This document shows, in pieces, positions 1 through 8,375 of a DNA stretch of 64,000 nucleotides. The notes beneath the pieces are model-generated. The model was not told the origin of the DNA and searched no databases. It saw nothing but the letters and a program-made list of their open reading frames with translations. The position numbers and the translations under genes are program-made. Origin of the DNA: Streptomyces sp. DSM 15324 (GTDB lineage: Bacteria; Actinomycetota; Actinomycetes; Streptomycetales; Streptomycetaceae); contig NZ_KQ949026.1 of the NCBI RefSeq assembly GCF_001514285.1, forward strand, positions 380,121-444,120, given 5' to 3'. The number at the start of each line of letters is the position of its first letter. The first letter of the stretch is position 1.

Positions 1-1900
1 TGGAGCCGCTGGGCGTGGTGACTGTGCCCGGTGACGGAAATGGCTGCGGCATGGGGATGGTCCCGTCGGGGTTGACGGTGTGGACCGACCCGTCCGGGTA
101 TTTGGTGGTCAGTGAGCCGTCCGGGTTCAGCACGGTGGTGCTGCCGTCGGGATTCCTGATGCCGCCGGCGGTGTTCTTGGCCGACGGATCGGAGCTGTGC
201 GTGGGGTTCCCGTTGCCGCCGAGGATTCCGCCCAGGTAGCCGCCGATACCCCCCTGGTTCAGGCTGCTGACGGTGTCGCCGATGCCCTTGGTGGCCCCGT
301 TCAGGCCCTTGTTCAGGCCCTGGCCGAAGTCGTTCAGACCCTTGTTCAGGCTGCTGACGTTGTCACCGATGCCCTTGGTGGCACCGTTCAGGCCCTTGCT
401 CATGCCTTCGCCGAAGTCGTTCAGGTTCTTGTTCATGCCCTGGCCGAAGTCGTTCAGGCCCTTGTTCAGCTGGTTACCGAAGCCCCCCAGCCCCTTGCCC
501 ATGTTGTTGCCGAAGTCCTCCATGGCCTTGTTCATCTGTTTGCCGAAGCCGCCAAGGCTGTCGAGGGTCTTGCTGAGGGAGTCGCCCTCCTTCTCGGCCT
601 TCTCCTTCGCGAGCCGAGCCTCCTCCTTCCTGTATGCCTCGGTCAGAGGGGTGGTGTCCCTGGTCCGCAGCGCGACTACGACGTCCTTCGAGGTCTGCAG
701 CCATTGATTGCCGAGACGCGACAGGGCGTTGCGGGCCGGCGTCTCGAGGTAGGCATCCTGAGTCTCCCGCCATATCTTGACGGCCCTCTCGCCCAGTCTC
801 TTCCATGCCGAGTCCTTCGTCAGGTCCCCGTAGACGGGATGGACCTGGCGGAAGGCGGCAGTACTGGAATAGGTCGAGGCCAGCTGCGAGCCCATCGGGC
901 CGCTCCCGCCGTCGCGCTTCAGCACATGGGGGAGGTTGTTGGCGATCAGCCACGTGACCAGGTCGTCCAGCAGGCCGTTGACCACGCGGTGCGGGTCATG
1001 CAAACCGGAGTCGGCCCAGTCCTGCCACGCGTACTCCAACGTCTTCGCCTGGGCGAGCAGATTGCGCTGCGCGACCGTGACCGCGTGACCAGGTTTGGAC
1101 GTGGGCAGATAGCCGTCGACCGTGAGGTGTGCGCCCTGGTAGCCCTTGCCCCCGAGCTGGTCGGCGTAACCGGCGTAGTTCGTGTGCAGCTGTTTGACCA
1201 GCCCGCGGAAGACCCCGGCGGCCTTTCCGCGCCAGGCGGACCGCTCCGAGCCCAGGGCCTTCTCCCACTGCCCCAGCGTCTCCGCCTGTTGTACGAGGAA
1301 TGCTTTCGCCCTGTCGAACGACTGCGCCGTACGGGTGAACGACAGCAGATCGACGGCGCTGCTGTCCGGCACGGACTGTCCGGCGTAGCTGAAGTCCTTG
1401 GTGCTGTACTCATCGGTGAGCGCCCCCAGCGCTCTCCTGCCTCCGAAGATGTACCGGGCCATGTCGGACGCGTCCCACTGGATTTTTTCGATGCCGGTGA
1501 AGGTGTTGTTGTCACCCCACCCCTCGCCCAGGGGGTCGTCTCTCTCGGAGAAGAACGTGGCCCGGCCATTCGCGTCGGGGATGACGCCGATCATCACGAT
1601 CCGGACCCGATGCATCTTCATGCCGCCGTCGTGACTGCCGTCACCGCCCGAGGAGGAGTAGAAGACTATGTCGTAGTCCTCGCCCTTGCGCTGGTTTCGG
1701 CCTTGGACGCCCTGCCGCAGGCCGAGGTCGCCCTGCTGCACGGCCCTCATGTCAAGGGACTGGATGCCGTGCCGGAAGAGGGGGACACCCTCGCCGCTCT
1801 TGAGCTTCTCGAACAGCTTGCCCCGTTCGGGCATGGTGTACCCGGTGAAGAGGGACACGGCCCGGGACCAGTAGTCGTCTTCGGAGGTGTTGTCAGCCAC
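1..1900 (-). CDS. AAWKG-like large WXG-associated protein, 3' end outside window
   Basis: The minus-strand frame is open from a GTG at 1900 (GGGAG nine bases upstream) to the window edge, giving 633 codons without a stop. The N-terminal part begins with an acidic DDYW segment. A helical middle part holds SAWRGKAAGVF near residue 220, resembling the motif that names the AAWKG family of streptomycetes. Residues about 457-547 are Gly/Asn/Lys-rich repeats with a clear 29-residue period (KGLNDFGQG units), and residues about 580-622 carry NPDGS-type repeats. No signal peptide or membrane segment is visible. It follows three small genes, two of them WXG100, so it is probably a substrate or partner of type VII (ESX-like) secretion; this is inference from context. 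The true function is unknown and the C-terminus is not in view. Confidence 0.8.
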   Translation of the reverse strand, partial: MADNTSEDDYWSRAVSLFTGYTMPERGKLFEKLKSGEGVPLFRHGIQSLDMRAVQQGDLGLRQGVQGRNQRKGEDYDIVFYSSSGGDGSHDGGMKMHRVRIVMIGVIPDANGRATFFSERDDPLGEGWGDNNTFTGIEKIQWDASDMARYIFGGRRALGALTDEYSTKDFSYAGQSVPDSSAVDLLSFTRTAQSFDRAKAFLVQQAETLGQWEKALGSERSAWRGKAAGVFRGLVKQLHTNYAGYADQLGGKGYQGAHLTVDGYLPTSKPGHAVTVAQRNLLAQAKTLEYAWQDWADSGLHDPHRVVNGLLDDLVTWLIANNLPHVLKRDGGSGPMGSQLASTYSSTAAFRQVHPVYGDLTKDSAWKRLGERAVKIWRETQDAYLETPARNALSRLGNQWLQTSKDVVVALRTRDTTPLTEAYRKEEARLAKEKAEKEGDSLSKTLDSLGGFGKQMNKAMEDFGNNMGKGLGGFGNQLNKGLNDFGQGMNKNLNDFGEGMSKGLNGATKGIGDNVSSLNKGLNDFGQGLNKGLNGATKGIGDTVSSLNQGGIGGYLGGILGGNGNPTHSSDPSAKNTAGGIRNPDGSTTVLNPDGSLTTKYPDGSVHTVNPDGTIPMPQPFPSPGTVTTPSGS

Positions 1901-1935
1901 AGCGGGGAACTCCCGGGAGGAGGAGGGGGGACGGC

Positions 1936-2379
1936 TCAGGATCGGGAGGTCGGACGGTCGGCCAGGTCGTTGTCGACGTCCGAGAAGGCGTCGAGCAGCT
2001 TCTCGCCCTCGATGGCGGTCAGACTGTCGCTCTGGTTCCTCAGCAGCGTGTCGATGGTCCTCTGCAGGTCGCTCTCGATGTCCTTGAACAGGATCTGCTG
2101 TGCCGCGAAGACGTCGTCGACGGACTTGGCTGCCTTGGTCAGCCCCTCGACCAGGGTCTTGCCGTGCGTCAGCTCGTCGCCGGCCATGGTGCCCACGGCG
2201 AGGACCGGGTTCTGGTTCAGCGTGTCGCCAGTGGTGCGTCCCTCCACCAGACTCCTGAGCGCGGGCACGGAGGACGTGTCCTCGCGGATCGCCTTCAGCG
2301 CCCTGCTGAACTCGGCCACCTCTTCGATGAACCTTTTCAGTTCCCCGGCGTTGAGGTGCGTCAGATCGAGATCGGTCAC
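1936..2379 (-). CDS. Small helical protein of the WXG100 cassette
   Basis: A 147-residue protein starting at GTG 2379 with AGGAG seven bases upstream. It is charged and predicted helical, with no cysteine, no signal peptide and no membrane segment. I do not recognise a named domain. It sits between the WXG100 gene pair and the AAWKG-like gene, only 35 bases before the latter, so the four genes look like one transcription unit. A near-identical copy of its first 116 or so residues occurs at 8376-8777, where the C-terminus is different. It may be a chaperone-like or antitoxin-like partner of the large protein, but nothing in the sequence shows this directly. Confidence 0.8.
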   Translation of the reverse strand: MTDLDLTHLNAGELKRFIEEVAEFSRALKAIREDTSSVPALRSLVEGRTTGDTLNQNPVLAVGTMAGDELTHGKTLVEGLTKAAKSVDDVFAAQQILFKDIESDLQRTIDTLLRNQSDSLTAIEGEKLLDAFSDVDNDLADRPTSRS

Positions 2380-2478
2380 TGTCAGTCTCCTGAGTACTCG
2401 CCCGCCGCCCGGAACGGGGCGCCGGGCGGCGGGCGGTGGCGCGAGCGAGGGGGAGTGCTCGCGCCGGCTGTGGGTGGC

Positions 2479-2802
2479 TCAGCGGCCGATGGTGACCTCG
2501 GACCACATCTGGGACAGGGAGTTCTCGCTGTACTTGTAGTTGGCGGAGATGTCCGTCAGCAGGCCGGCGTGCGAGGTGAGCAGCTGCTCCATGTTCCGCA
2601 CGGCCTGGTCCCACGCGGCCTGCTTCTGCCGGTAGACGTCGGCGTCGGCGCCGTACCAGGTGCTCTTCAGCTCGCTGAGTTCCGCCTCCAGATTCGCCAG
2701 GGTGGCGGCGATCGCCCTGGTCTGGCTGACCATGTCGTCCGCCGCGTTCTGCACGTGGGAGTAGGCGACGTAGATGTGTCCGTCGGTGAGGTTGTCACTC
2801 AT
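2479..2802 (-). CDS. WXG100 family protein
   Basis: A 107-residue all-helical protein with the WXG motif as WYG at residues 49-51, in the turn between two helices, and the length typical of ESAT-6-like proteins. Such proteins form helical-hairpin dimers and leave the cell through type VII secretion systems. The ATG at 2802 is used; the ribosome site is weak. The gene is followed by the small helical gene and preceded by another WXG100-like gene, so a heterodimeric pair is likely. The usual C-terminal YxxxD/E signal is not obvious; an AYSHV segment lies near the N-terminus instead. The duplicated copy of this sequence at 8876-9310 is fused to the first helix of the neighbouring gene. Confidence 0.88.
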   Translation of the reverse strand: MSDNLTDGHIYVAYSHVQNAADDMVSQTRAIAATLANLEAELSELKSTWYGADADVYRQKQAAWDQAVRNMEQLLTSHAGLLTDISANYKYSENSLSQMWSEVTIGR

Positions 2803-2850
2803 CAGAAGTCTCGTCTCGGTCGTCGGTGCGGGGAGGGGGCGGCGCGCGGA

Positions 2851-3189
2851 TCAGCCGGTCAGCTGCTGGAAGACCGCATCCGAGGCGTGGGAGGCGTGGG
2901 TGATGGCCTCTCCCGCGGAGGTCTGGGTCTGCTGGTGCTGTTTCAGGCTCAGTTCGAGCGCGTCGACCATGTCCTGGAGGTTCTTCTGGATGACGCCGCA
3001 CTGCTCGTCCCACATCCTCAGCAGCTCACCGAACTGCCCTCCGTCACTGCCCTGGTACGCCGCGGAGAGGTTGCCACGGGTGGCATCCACGTCCTCACGG
3101 CACCGCGTGACGCCGTTGCGAGCGGCCTCCAGTGCCTGAATGCCGTTCCGGGTCGACTGTGCACTCGACTGCTGTCCGCCGCCTGCCAT
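2851..3189 (-). CDS. WXG100-like protein, probable partner of the next gene
   Basis: A 112-residue helical protein starting at ATG 3189. In the position of the WXG turn it has YQG (residues 45-47) followed by SDGGQF, a variant common in one partner of WXG100 pairs. It is the first gene of the cassette and lies 48 bases before the WYG-bearing gene. The two would be expected to dimerise as EsxA/EsxB-type pairs do; this is inferred from family knowledge and gene order. The gene and about 100 bases upstream are repeated near 9310, where residues 1-41 are joined in frame to the next gene. Confidence 0.83.
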   Translation of the reverse strand: MAGGGQQSSAQSTRNGIQALEAARNGVTRCREDVDATRGNLSAAYQGSDGGQFGELLRMWDEQCGVIQKNLQDMVDALELSLKQHQQTQTSAGEAITHASHASDAVFQQLTG

Positions 3190-3746
3190 TGGGCTGCTCC
3201 TGGGTGTGATGAGTCGCTGGGAGAGATTGGCATGAAGTTAGAGCTCAACCCCATGGGGAGCGGTTCCGATTGAGGAATTTCTGAGCCATCGGTCCCTGAG
3301 AAGTTGCCCTTTCGTGTATCCGCCCTGCATCGCAGGCCCGCGCCTGACCCAGTGGCCCAGCGGGAATGGCGATCCTGGACCGCAGGGTTCAGCTCCCGGT
3401 CCAGCAGCAGGCCCCGGACGGAGTCAGGCGCTTCACGTTTCAGGCCATGACGCCAAGCGCGAGATCGGTCCGTGTACTCGGAGACCGGATGGCTGAAGGC
3501 AGGCCCGAACGGGACGATCACCTTCCCGTCCCGCCCTTTCCCGCTGCCGAGTGCTCAGAGGGGCCTGTGGGGTGCCTTAGCTTCACCGGTATTGAGGCTG
3601 GTGGAGCTCGCTGATGAGCAGTTGTGCCGCTCGGGCGCATCCTTCCCGTGTCGGTGGCGGCCGACGGCACCCCACCGAGGCACCTGCCCGCCCGGTGTCA
3701 GGAGTCAGCGTGAGCTCACTGCACGAGAGAGCTGAGGAATCCGGCT
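3190..3746. other. Upstream region of the WXG100 cassette, no gene seen
   Basis: About 550 bases separate the divergent WXG100 cassette and the aminotransferase fragment. Short open frames exist on both strands but none has a recognisable product or good ribosome site. The 100 bases next to the cassette are conserved in the duplicated copy, including the spacing of a TGAG-AA-TTCTGAGC segment at 3271-3286, so that part probably carries the cassette promoter. The rest looks like degenerate sequence. Confidence 0.5.
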
Positions 3747-4184
3747 ATGCGTACACCGTCGCTTACATCCGGAGACGTCCCGGGTGATCACTGTCCCGGG
3801 CTGATGCCGATCCCCCCGCCGGCTCCCGAGGCCGCCGAATCCGAGCTGATACGGCGCACGCGCGCGGCCATGGTGGGAAGGACGACGGAGGTGGCGGGGC
3901 CGTACGGGCCCTGTCCTCTGGTCTATGCCGACTGGACCGCGAGCGGGCGGGCGCTCACGTTCGTCGAGGACGCCATCCGCGATGAGGTCGTTCCGCGCTA
4001 CGCCAATACACACACGGAGGCGACGCTGACCGGCCGGGTCACCACGGCTCGGCGCGAGGAGGCCAGACGCCTGGTCGCACAGGCGATCGGCGCCGACGAC
4101 AGCGTCTGCGTCCTGTTCTGCGGCTCGGGGGCCACCTCGGCGGTGGACCGGCTGATTACCCTACTCGGCCTGCGATTGCCCGAG
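3747..4184 (+). pseudogene. Truncated class V aminotransferase-like gene
   Basis: The frame from ATG 3747 encodes about 146 residues that resemble the N-terminus of the class V-fold PLP-dependent aminotransferases/cysteine desulfurase-like enzymes of streptomycetes: YADWTASGRAL, a PRYANTHTE segment and the FCGSGAT phosphate-binding stretch (residues about 124-130). After LRLPE the frame turns into proline/arginine-rich sequence and stops at 4304. The catalytic lysine and the whole small domain are missing, so the product cannot be a working enzyme. The break point lies at the edge of a tandem-repeat block, which suggests that recombination there removed the rest of the gene. Confidence 0.75.
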
Positions 4185-4242
4185 GCGTGTGCCAGGGCTT
4201 GTTGTGTGGCCTCACGCCCGAGACGGCCTCCAGGACGAAGGG

Positions 4243-4711
4243 GACGCCGTCGACGGACTACCGGATCCGAGCCCGACCCCGCTACGACCCCACCCCCCGT
4301 CTGACGGCTCGCGGCGCCGGGAGCGACTTGCGGCCCGGCCTGCCCGGCCACCGGATTACCGGATACCAGGCGACCCCGACCCCCGCGCCGCCCACGGCCG
4401 CGTCTGACCGCTCACATCGCTGGGAGCGACTTGTCGCCTGGCCTGCCCGGCCACCGGATCCCGGCCGACCCCGGCCCCGGCCGCGGAGCGACTTGCGGCC
4501 CGGCCTGCCCGGCCACCGGATTACCGGATACCAGGCGACCCCGACCCCCGGCGCCGCCCACGGCCGCGTCTGACGGCTTGCGCCGCCGGAGGCGACCCGC
4601 TGCTCGGCCGGCCCGGCCGCCAGGCCGGCGGATCTCAGCCGACCCCGGCTACGACCCCGCCCCCGGCTGACCGCTCACGTTGCCGGGAGCGACCTGCTGC
4701 CCGGCCTTCCC
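4243..4711. repeat. Degenerate GC-rich tandem repeats of about 80-165 bp
   Basis: Four to five copies of a GC-rich unit follow one another. The clearest pair is 4321-4408 and 4486-4574, nearly identical over 88 bases with one inserted G; weaker copies begin near 4273, 4421 and 4639. Each unit contains a GACCCCG-rich part, a GGGAGCGACTTGC-like core and CTGCCCGGCCACCGG. The last copy overlaps the 3' end of the NB-ARC regulator gene, so on the minus strand the units encode relatives of its C-terminal tail (GQQVAPG and GPQVAPG). The array therefore looks like repeated slippage or amplification of that gene's 3' end. Confidence 0.75.
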
Positions 4712-6970
4712 CGCTGAGCGGGTCCGGTCGATCGACGTTGCCGTCCCGGCGGCGGATTTGCTGTCGCCTATCTCGGTGAACAGGCGGTGCGCCCGGATGT
4801 AGTGCTCGTGGGCCTCGGGGAGTTCGCCGATGTGTTCCAGGGCCGCGGCCAGGCCGGAGTGGACCGTGGCGCGGAAGTGGTCGCTGTCCTTGTAGGCGGG
4901 CGGGGCAGTGATGGCCCGGAAGGCCTGCACCGCCTCGGGCCAGCGGTGCAGGGCCGACAGGTCGTAGGCCATCTCGGTCTGGATGAGGGCCTGGGAGACG
5001 GCGTTGAGGCCTGGTACGTCTCCGGCGGAGCCGCCGAGCAAGGAGCGGTGGATGGCCAGCGCCTCCTCGGGGCGGCCGGCCTCGCGCAGTGCGCTGGCGA
5101 GCTTCCGCCGCGTGATCGCCGCGCCGGTGGTGTCATTGATGGCCTCGAAGAGCTCCACCGACTTCCCTGCCGACTCGGCCGCCTCCGCGGGGCGGCCCAG
5201 ATTCATGCAGGCACTGCTGATGTAGCTCCATGCCCAGGCTTGGAGTGCCGTCTCGCCGGTCTCCTCCGCCAAACGCAGGGCCTGCCGGGCGAGTTCCTCG
5301 CAGCGCGCGTACTCGTAGGCGCCCACCCAGTGCGCCCATGCCAGGCAGTTCAGCTGGTGCGCCTCAGCCGCGCGGTCGCCGAGGGCGGCCGCGGACCGGA
5401 CGCCGTACGTGAACAGGGTCCGCCACTCGGGCGACTTCTCCCAGCGGTCGGAGAACCAGTACAGGGTGCGGGCCGTGTGGAGGATCTCCGCGTGCCGGTC
5501 CGCCGCGGACATGAGGGGCAATGCCCCGACCCAGTGGGCGCGTTCGGCTCTCAGCCACTCCTCCGCCTCCTCGGCGGACTCGGGGGTGAAGGGGGCGGGC
5601 TCGCCCGGCCACGGCTCCGGCGCGCCGGGCGCCTCGAACCAGCGGCCCGCCGCGGAGGCCGAGCGCAGGAGCCAGTCGGCCATGCGGAGCCGGACTTCCG
5701 CGACCGCCGACTCCGTCTCCTCGGCGTGCAGTTGCTCGCGGGCGAAGAGCCGTACCAGGTCGTGCAGGTCGTAGCGGCCGGGTGTCGGTTCTTCCAGCAG
5801 ACCGCGGTCGACCAGCAGGTCGAGGGAGTCCTCGACCGCGAGCGGGTCGTCGTCGCCGGTCAGGAGGGCGGCCAGGTCCGGGCCGGTGTCGCGGCCGGGC
5901 AGCAGGGCGAGCCGGCGCAACAGCAGCCGGTGGGGGCCGGTGAGCTGGCCGTAGGAGAGGGCGAGGGCGCTGCGCACGGCGAGGTCGCCCGCGATCAGTC
6001 CGTTCAACCGCCGTTCCTCGTCGCCGAGTTGGTCGGCCAGACGGGACGGCGGCCAGCCCGGCCGGCTGGAGAGGCGGTTGCCGACGATCCGCAGGGCCAG
6101 CGGCAGATGCCCGCACAGCCCGGTCAGCCGGGCGATCGCCTGGGACTGGCCGCCGGTGCGCGCGGCCCCGAGGATCCGCTCCAGCAGCGCCGCCGACTCG
6201 TGGCCGCTGAGCCCGCCGAGCCTGATCCGCCGTACGCCTTCCAGACCGGCCAGCGGCCGTCTGCTGGTGACCAGCACGAAACTGCCCTCGGCGTCCGGCA
6301 GCAGCGGCCTGGTGCGTTCCTCGTCGGCCGCGTCGTCGAGGACGACCAGGGCCCGCCGGGCGCCCAGGGTGGCCCGGTAGACGGCTTCCCGGGCGACCGA
6401 GTCCACCGGGATCCGCTCGGGGGGATGACCGAGGGCCGTCAGCAACAGGACCAACGCCTCGGCGGCGGGCAGCGGCGCGTCGCTCATGCCGTGCAGCCGC
6501 ACGCTGACACAGCCGTCCGGGAAGTGCCCGGCCAGCCGCCTGGCGGCCTCCGCGGCGAGTGTCGTCTTGCCCTGCCCGCCCGGCCCGAACAGCACCACGG
6601 CCCGGGTGCCGGCACCGGTGACGAGCGCCTCCAGATCCGCCAGCTCCTGCTCCCGGCCGGTGAAGTCGGCGACGGTGCGCAGGAGATACGGCGACGGGCT
6701 CGGGCCGCCGCGTTCCCGGCCGGCGTCGGCCAGGCGCTGGAGGCGCTCGCGCTGCTCGCCGTCCAGCGCGAGCGCGGCCGCGAGCGCGTCGACGGTACGG
6801 CGCTGCGGTCCGCGGCTGCGTCCGCGCTCCATGTCGCCGAGCGCGCGGACACTGACTCCGGACGCCCCGGACAGTTCTTCCAGGGTCATCCGGGCGGCCC
6901 GGCGCAGGGATCGCAGCATCACCCCGAAGGGAGTGCCGCCTGGGGACGTGTCGGAAGCATGACTGGTCAT
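4649..6970 (-). CDS. HTH / NB-ARC / TPR transcriptional regulator
   Basis: A 773-residue STAND-type regulator read from ATG 6970; the frame extends upstream but that part lacks the family pattern and a ribosome site. An XRE-like helix-turn-helix covers residues about 16-70 (MTLEELSGASGVSVRALGDMERG). An NB-ARC ATPase follows, with Walker A GPGGQGKTT near 129-137 and a LVVLDDAADE Walker B near 240. The C-terminal half is made of tetratricopeptide repeats. Such proteins bind ATP, respond to ligands through the TPR part and control neighbouring genes in streptomycetes. It is divergent from the hydrolase remnant at 7087. Its last codons lie inside the tandem-repeat block, so its C-terminus may have been altered. 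Confidence 0.85.
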   Translation of the reverse strand: MTSHASDTSPGGTPFGVMLRSLRRAARMTLEELSGASGVSVRALGDMERGRSRGPQRRTVDALAAALALDGEQRERLQRLADAGRERGGPSPSPYLLRTVADFTGREQELADLEALVTGAGTRAVVLFGPGGQGKTTLAAEAARRLAGHFPDGCVSVRLHGMSDAPLPAAEALVLLLTALGHPPERIPVDSVAREAVYRATLGARRALVVLDDAADEERTRPLLPDAEGSFVLVTSRRPLAGLEGVRRIRLGGLSGHESAALLERILGAARTGGQSQAIARLTGLCGHLPLALRIVGNRLSSRPGWPPSRLADQLGDEERRLNGLIAGDLAVRSALALSYGQLTGPHRLLLRRLALLPGRDTGPDLAALLTGDDDPLAVEDSLDLLVDRGLLEEPTPGRYDLHDLVRLFAREQLHAEETESAVAEVRLRMADWLLRSASAAGRWFEAPGAPEPWPGEPAPFTPESAEEAEEWLRAERAHWVGALPLMSAADRHAEILHTARTLYWFSDRWEKSPEWRTLFTYGVRSAAALGDRAAEAHQLNCLAWAHWVGAYEYARCEELARQALRLAEETGETALQAWAWSYISSACMNLGRPAEAAESAGKSVELFEAINDTTGAAITRRKLASALREAGRPEEALAIHRSLLGGSAGDVPGLNAVSQALIQTEMAYDLSALHRWPEAVQAFRAITAPPAYKDSDHFRATVHSGLAAALEHIGELPEAHEHYIRAHRLFTEIGDSKSAAGTATSIDRTRSAGKAGQQVAPGNVSGQPGAGS

Positions 6971-7086
6971 CACGACATTACAGTAAGCGCGGTCTACTTC
7001 TGCCTGGCTTTCTGCCTGGTGAGGTCCCCTCGCTCGTGGTGCGCTGGACCCAGTACCCGAACTCCCGTCCATGGTGGGGAACCGAC

Positions 7087-7563
7087 ATGCCGTACATCAC
7101 CGTCGGCCAAGAGAACAGCGCGCCCATCGAGCTCTCCTACGAGGACCACGGCACCGGACAGCCCGTCGTGCTCATACCCGGCTGTGCGCTCGACGGCCAC
7201 TCCTGGGAGCGGCAGGTGCCCGCCCTGATGGAGGCCGGCCACCCGGTCATCACCTACGACCGGCGCGACTTCGGCCGCTCCTCGCAGCCGACCAAGGGCA
7301 ACGACTACGACACCTTCGCCGCCGACCTCGACAAGGTGCTGACCACGCCGGCCCTGACGGACGCCGTCCTCGTCGGCTTCTCCACGGGCACCGGTGAGGC
7401 GGGCCGCCACCTGGGCACCTACGGTTCGGGCCGGGTGGCGAAGGCCGCCTTCCTGGCGTCCGTCGAGCCCTTCCTGCTCAAGACCGACGACCCCGCCGGC
7501 GCCGACGCACGGAGAGCATGGTCACCGACACCGTCCACGAGGGGAAGTCGATGGCCGCGATGA
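7087..7563 (+). pseudogene. Truncated alpha/beta hydrolase (chloroperoxidase/esterase type)
   Basis: From ATG 7087 the frame encodes the first half of a non-haem chloroperoxidase-like hydrolase: the HGTG oxyanion segment, GRSS after strand 4 and the nucleophile elbow GFSTGTGE with its serine. Homology ends near FLLKTDD (about 7490). The catalytic Asp and His and the cap domain are missing, and the frame ends at 7563 in unrelated sequence. Downstream, in another frame, lies the tail of an unrelated ACC deaminase, so a deletion joined two genes. The product is unlikely to be active. Confidence 0.8.
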
Positions 7564-7679
7564 TCGACCTCGTCACACGCGGTGAGATCGAAGACGACTC
7601 GACCGTGCTCTGCGCCCACCTCGGCGGACAGCCCGCGCTGAACGCGCACAGCGCCCTGCCCTTGGGCGGAAGGCATTGA
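7518..7679 (+). pseudogene. C-terminal remnant of ACC deaminase / D-cysteine desulfhydrase-like gene
   Basis: This frame from ATG 7518 to TGA 7677-7679 encodes 53 residues matching the end of 1-aminocyclopropane-1-carboxylate deaminase/D-cysteine desulfhydrase family proteins: VTDTVHEGKSMAAMIDL and VLCAHLGGQPALNAHSAL. In intact enzymes this segment lies at the C-terminal end, beyond the PLP lysine, so only about one sixth of the gene is left. It is one frame off from the hydrolase fragment that precedes it. It overlaps the next gene's TTG start by four bases, so that gene may once have been translationally coupled to the deaminase. Confidence 0.75.
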
Positions 7680-8290
7680 GAACAGTCCGTGCAGCCGTGC
7701 ACGCCGCAGATCCGCTGACCAAGATCGGTCTGATGACGTGCTTGGAGGAGAGTCCCCAGATCACCCTGACGGCCATGGCGGAGGCCATGACCGTGGTGGT
7801 CGCGGTCAAGGCGGTCGATTCCTCGGCGCTGGAACTGCTGCGCGGTCTACCCGCACCGGCGGGCAGTCGCTTTGTGCTGGTGGTGAGCGGCGGCTGGCAC
7901 GCTGACCCGGCAGCCGTCGCAGCGCATGGGATACGGGCGGTGCTGTGGCGTGCCGAGGTGGATGCGGCAGCGCTGGCGCGGGCGGTGTGTGACGTGGTGG
8001 CAGGGCGGGCGTATCTGCCGCCGGTCGTCCAGGGAAGGCTGATGGATCAGATGGACCGCATCCAACGCGAGGTCCTTGGCCCCAGGGGCCTGACCGCCTC
8101 CGGGCTCAGCAGCCGGGAGATCACTGTTCTACAGCTGCTCTCGGAAGGATTCACCCTGCCGGAGATCGCCGCCAAGCTGAGCTACTCCGAGCGCACCATC
8201 AAGAACATCCTCTCCGCCGTGCAGATCCGCCTCGGGCAGCGCAACCGCGTGCAAGCGGTGTCGTACGCCATCCGCAGCGGACTCATCTGA
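7676..8290 (+). CDS. LuxR-type regulator with pseudo-receiver
   Basis: A 204-residue protein with a C-terminal LuxR/GerE helix-turn-helix (LSSREITVLQLLSEGFTLPEIAAKLSYSE begins near residue 141) and an N-terminal domain shaped like a response-regulator receiver. The acidic pocket and phospho-acceptor Asp are not recognisable, so it probably acts without a histidine kinase. The TTG at 7676 matches the expected VRAAVHAADPLTK-type N-terminus and has GGAAGG very close before it; the in-frame GTG at residue 8 is an alternative. It overlaps the ACC-deaminase remnant and is the only apparently intact gene in this patch. Confidence 0.78.
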   Translation: MRTVRAAVHAADPLTKIGLMTCLEESPQITLTAMAEAMTVVVAVKAVDSSALELLRGLPAPAGSRFVLVVSGGWHADPAAVAAHGIRAVLWRAEVDAAALARAVCDVVAGRAYLPPVVQGRLMDQMDRIQREVLGPRGLTASGLSSREITVLQLLSEGFTLPEIAAKLSYSERTIKNILSAVQIRLGQRNRVQAVSYAIRSGLI

Positions 8291-8375
8291 CCGGCGGCCT
8301 CGGGTCCGGCTCTGCTGCTTGCTCATCGTCGGACGGCTGTGGTGCCCAGCCGTTCCTCGTACCCAAAGGCACCGC

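Larger units (their letters stand above)
2044..3286. repeat. Direct repeat copy 1 of the WXG100 cassette
   Basis: This stretch matches 8442-9406 in the same orientation and almost base for base. The match covers most of the small helical gene, both WXG100 genes and the start-proximal upstream DNA, then fades upstream although a TTCTGAGC motif stays at the same distance (near 3279 and 9399). Copy 1 retains the 279 bases that copy 2 has lost, so copy 1 is the ancestral layout. Confidence 0.9.

Noticed and set aside
197..2539. A 780-residue plus-strand open frame with VQAL-type repeats
   Set aside because: It lies opposite the AAWKG-like gene, the small helical gene and part of a WXG100 gene. 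Its repeats are only the antisense of the KGLNDFGQG repeats, and it has no ribosome site.
3018..3521. A 167-residue minus-strand frame overlapping the WXG100-like gene
   Set aside because: It uses another frame across a clear WXG100-like gene and shows no family pattern.
4243..4711. Repeat array considered as a CRISPR
   Set aside because: Units are long, of different lengths and degenerate, without unique spacers of constant size, and no cas genes are present.
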